From positions 1 to 6,330 of the forward strand of contig CATPBV010000257.1 in the NCBI GenBank assembly GCA_955652345.1: DNA of 6,330 bases. Reading direction: 5' to 3'. This DNA comes from an uncultured Solirubrobacteraceae bacterium (GTDB lineage Bacteria > Actinomycetota > Thermoleophilia > Solirubrobacterales > Solirubrobacteraceae). Position 1 is the first letter of the stretch. Every line of letters starts with the position of its first letter. This document shows, piece by piece, positions 6,131 to 6,330 of the stretch. A model generated the notes under the pieces. It was not told the DNA's origin, searched no databases, and worked only from the letters and a program-made list of their open reading frames with translations. The translations under genes were made by a program, and so were the position numbers.

Positions 6131-6202
6131 TCACGGCAAGCCAAACCGCGTCAGTAGCAGGGCTTTCAAAGCCCTCACGCGGTTTGAGCTTCGCCACCGT
6201 GA
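6131..6202. repeat. 72-nt nested imperfect inverted repeat right after tRNA-Asp
   Basis: Arms in order from outside: TCACGG (6131-6136) with CCGTGA (6197-6202); AAGC (6138-6141) with GCTT (6188-6191); CAAACCGCGT (6142-6151) with ACGCGGTTTG (6177-6186); inner AGGGCTTT (6159-6166) with AAAGCCCT (6168-6175) around a single C. Interruptions are one base against five (6137; 6192-6196), a bulged A (6187), and seven bases against one (6152-6158; 6176). Together about 26 base pairs can form. There is no T-run after it. It could be a tRNA-transcript termination or processing structure, a small non-autonomous mobile repeat, or a recombinase site; the window does not decide. Confidence 0.7.
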
Positions 6203-6330
6203 GCCACCGAAAGTCGGCGCGCGACAGGAAAACGGTGACCAAACCGGTGACCAACCTGAAGCTCCGGAAGGCGCAGTCGTAAGGCGCCCGGGGCGGTTTC
6301 GAGCGCCCGGGGACTCCAGTCGGCCAAACC
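6203..6330. other. Tail region with short direct repeats, no gene seen
   Basis: No supported gene. A plus-strand frame without ATG runs open through the hairpin to the window end, but it carries no start or ribosome binding site and an open frame is common at this GC level. The stretch holds two copies of CGGTGACCAA in tandem (6233-6242 and 6245-6254), two copies of GCGCCCGGGG (6284-6293 and 6303-6312), and GCCAAACC at the very end (6323-6330), repeating 6140-6147. Confidence 0.5.
6233..6254 (+). repeat. Tandem 12-base direct repeat
   Basis: CGGTGACCAA occurs at 6233-6242 and again at 6245-6254 with a 12-base period. GGTGACC is itself nearly palindromic (GGTNACC), so each copy could be a protein half-site pair. 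Confidence 0.5.

Noticed and set aside
6131..6202. Selenocysteine tRNA suggested by an AGGGC stem, TTTCAAA loop (anticodon TCA) and a nearby fdhD
   Set aside because: The anticodon-like arm is flanked by a long outer stem instead of D, variable and T arms. No D-arm hairpin precedes it and no acceptor stem closes a cloverleaf, so this is a linear hairpin, not a tRNA.

Overview
This high-GC window, with G/C dominating third codon positions, looks like an actinobacterial chromosome. The gene styles, mainly the FadD-type ligase and the lactate 2-monooxygenase-type flavoenzyme, suggest a soil actinomycete-like lineage such as the Thermoleophilia/Solirubrobacterales. That placement is an inference from composition and protein style, not from a search.

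Left part (1-4323), plus strand: four genes in the same direction with gaps of only 13, 26 and 26 bases, so probably one operon. They are (a) an AMP-forming acyl-CoA synthetase whose reading frame is open to the window edge and is probably cut at its 5' end; (b) an FMN-dependent alpha-hydroxy acid oxidase/monooxygenase closely resembling lactate 2-monooxygenase; (c) a small membrane-anchored or secreted protein with four cysteines and no recognised family; (d) a class V (cysteine desulfurase/isopenicillin-N-epimerase-like) PLP enzyme with a very good ribosome binding site. A possible theme is oxidative decarboxylation of a 2-hydroxy acid followed by CoA activation of the shortened acid.

Middle part (4342-5768), minus strand, convergent with the first operon: a metallo-beta-lactamase-fold hydrolase followed by fdhD, the formate dehydrogenase sulfurtransferase accessory protein. 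The two overlap by the four bases ATGA, so they are translationally coupled. No formate dehydrogenase gene lies in the window.

Right part (5769-6330): about 280 bases with no convincing gene but with two perfect hairpins, then a complete tRNA-Asp(GUC) on the plus strand at 6053-6126 without an encoded CCA. Five bases after the tRNA starts a 72-base imperfect inverted repeat able to form a hairpin of about 26 base pairs. It is followed by short direct repeats up to the window end. This tail is the least explained part of the window and could be a processing/termination structure or the edge of a tRNA-associated mobile element.
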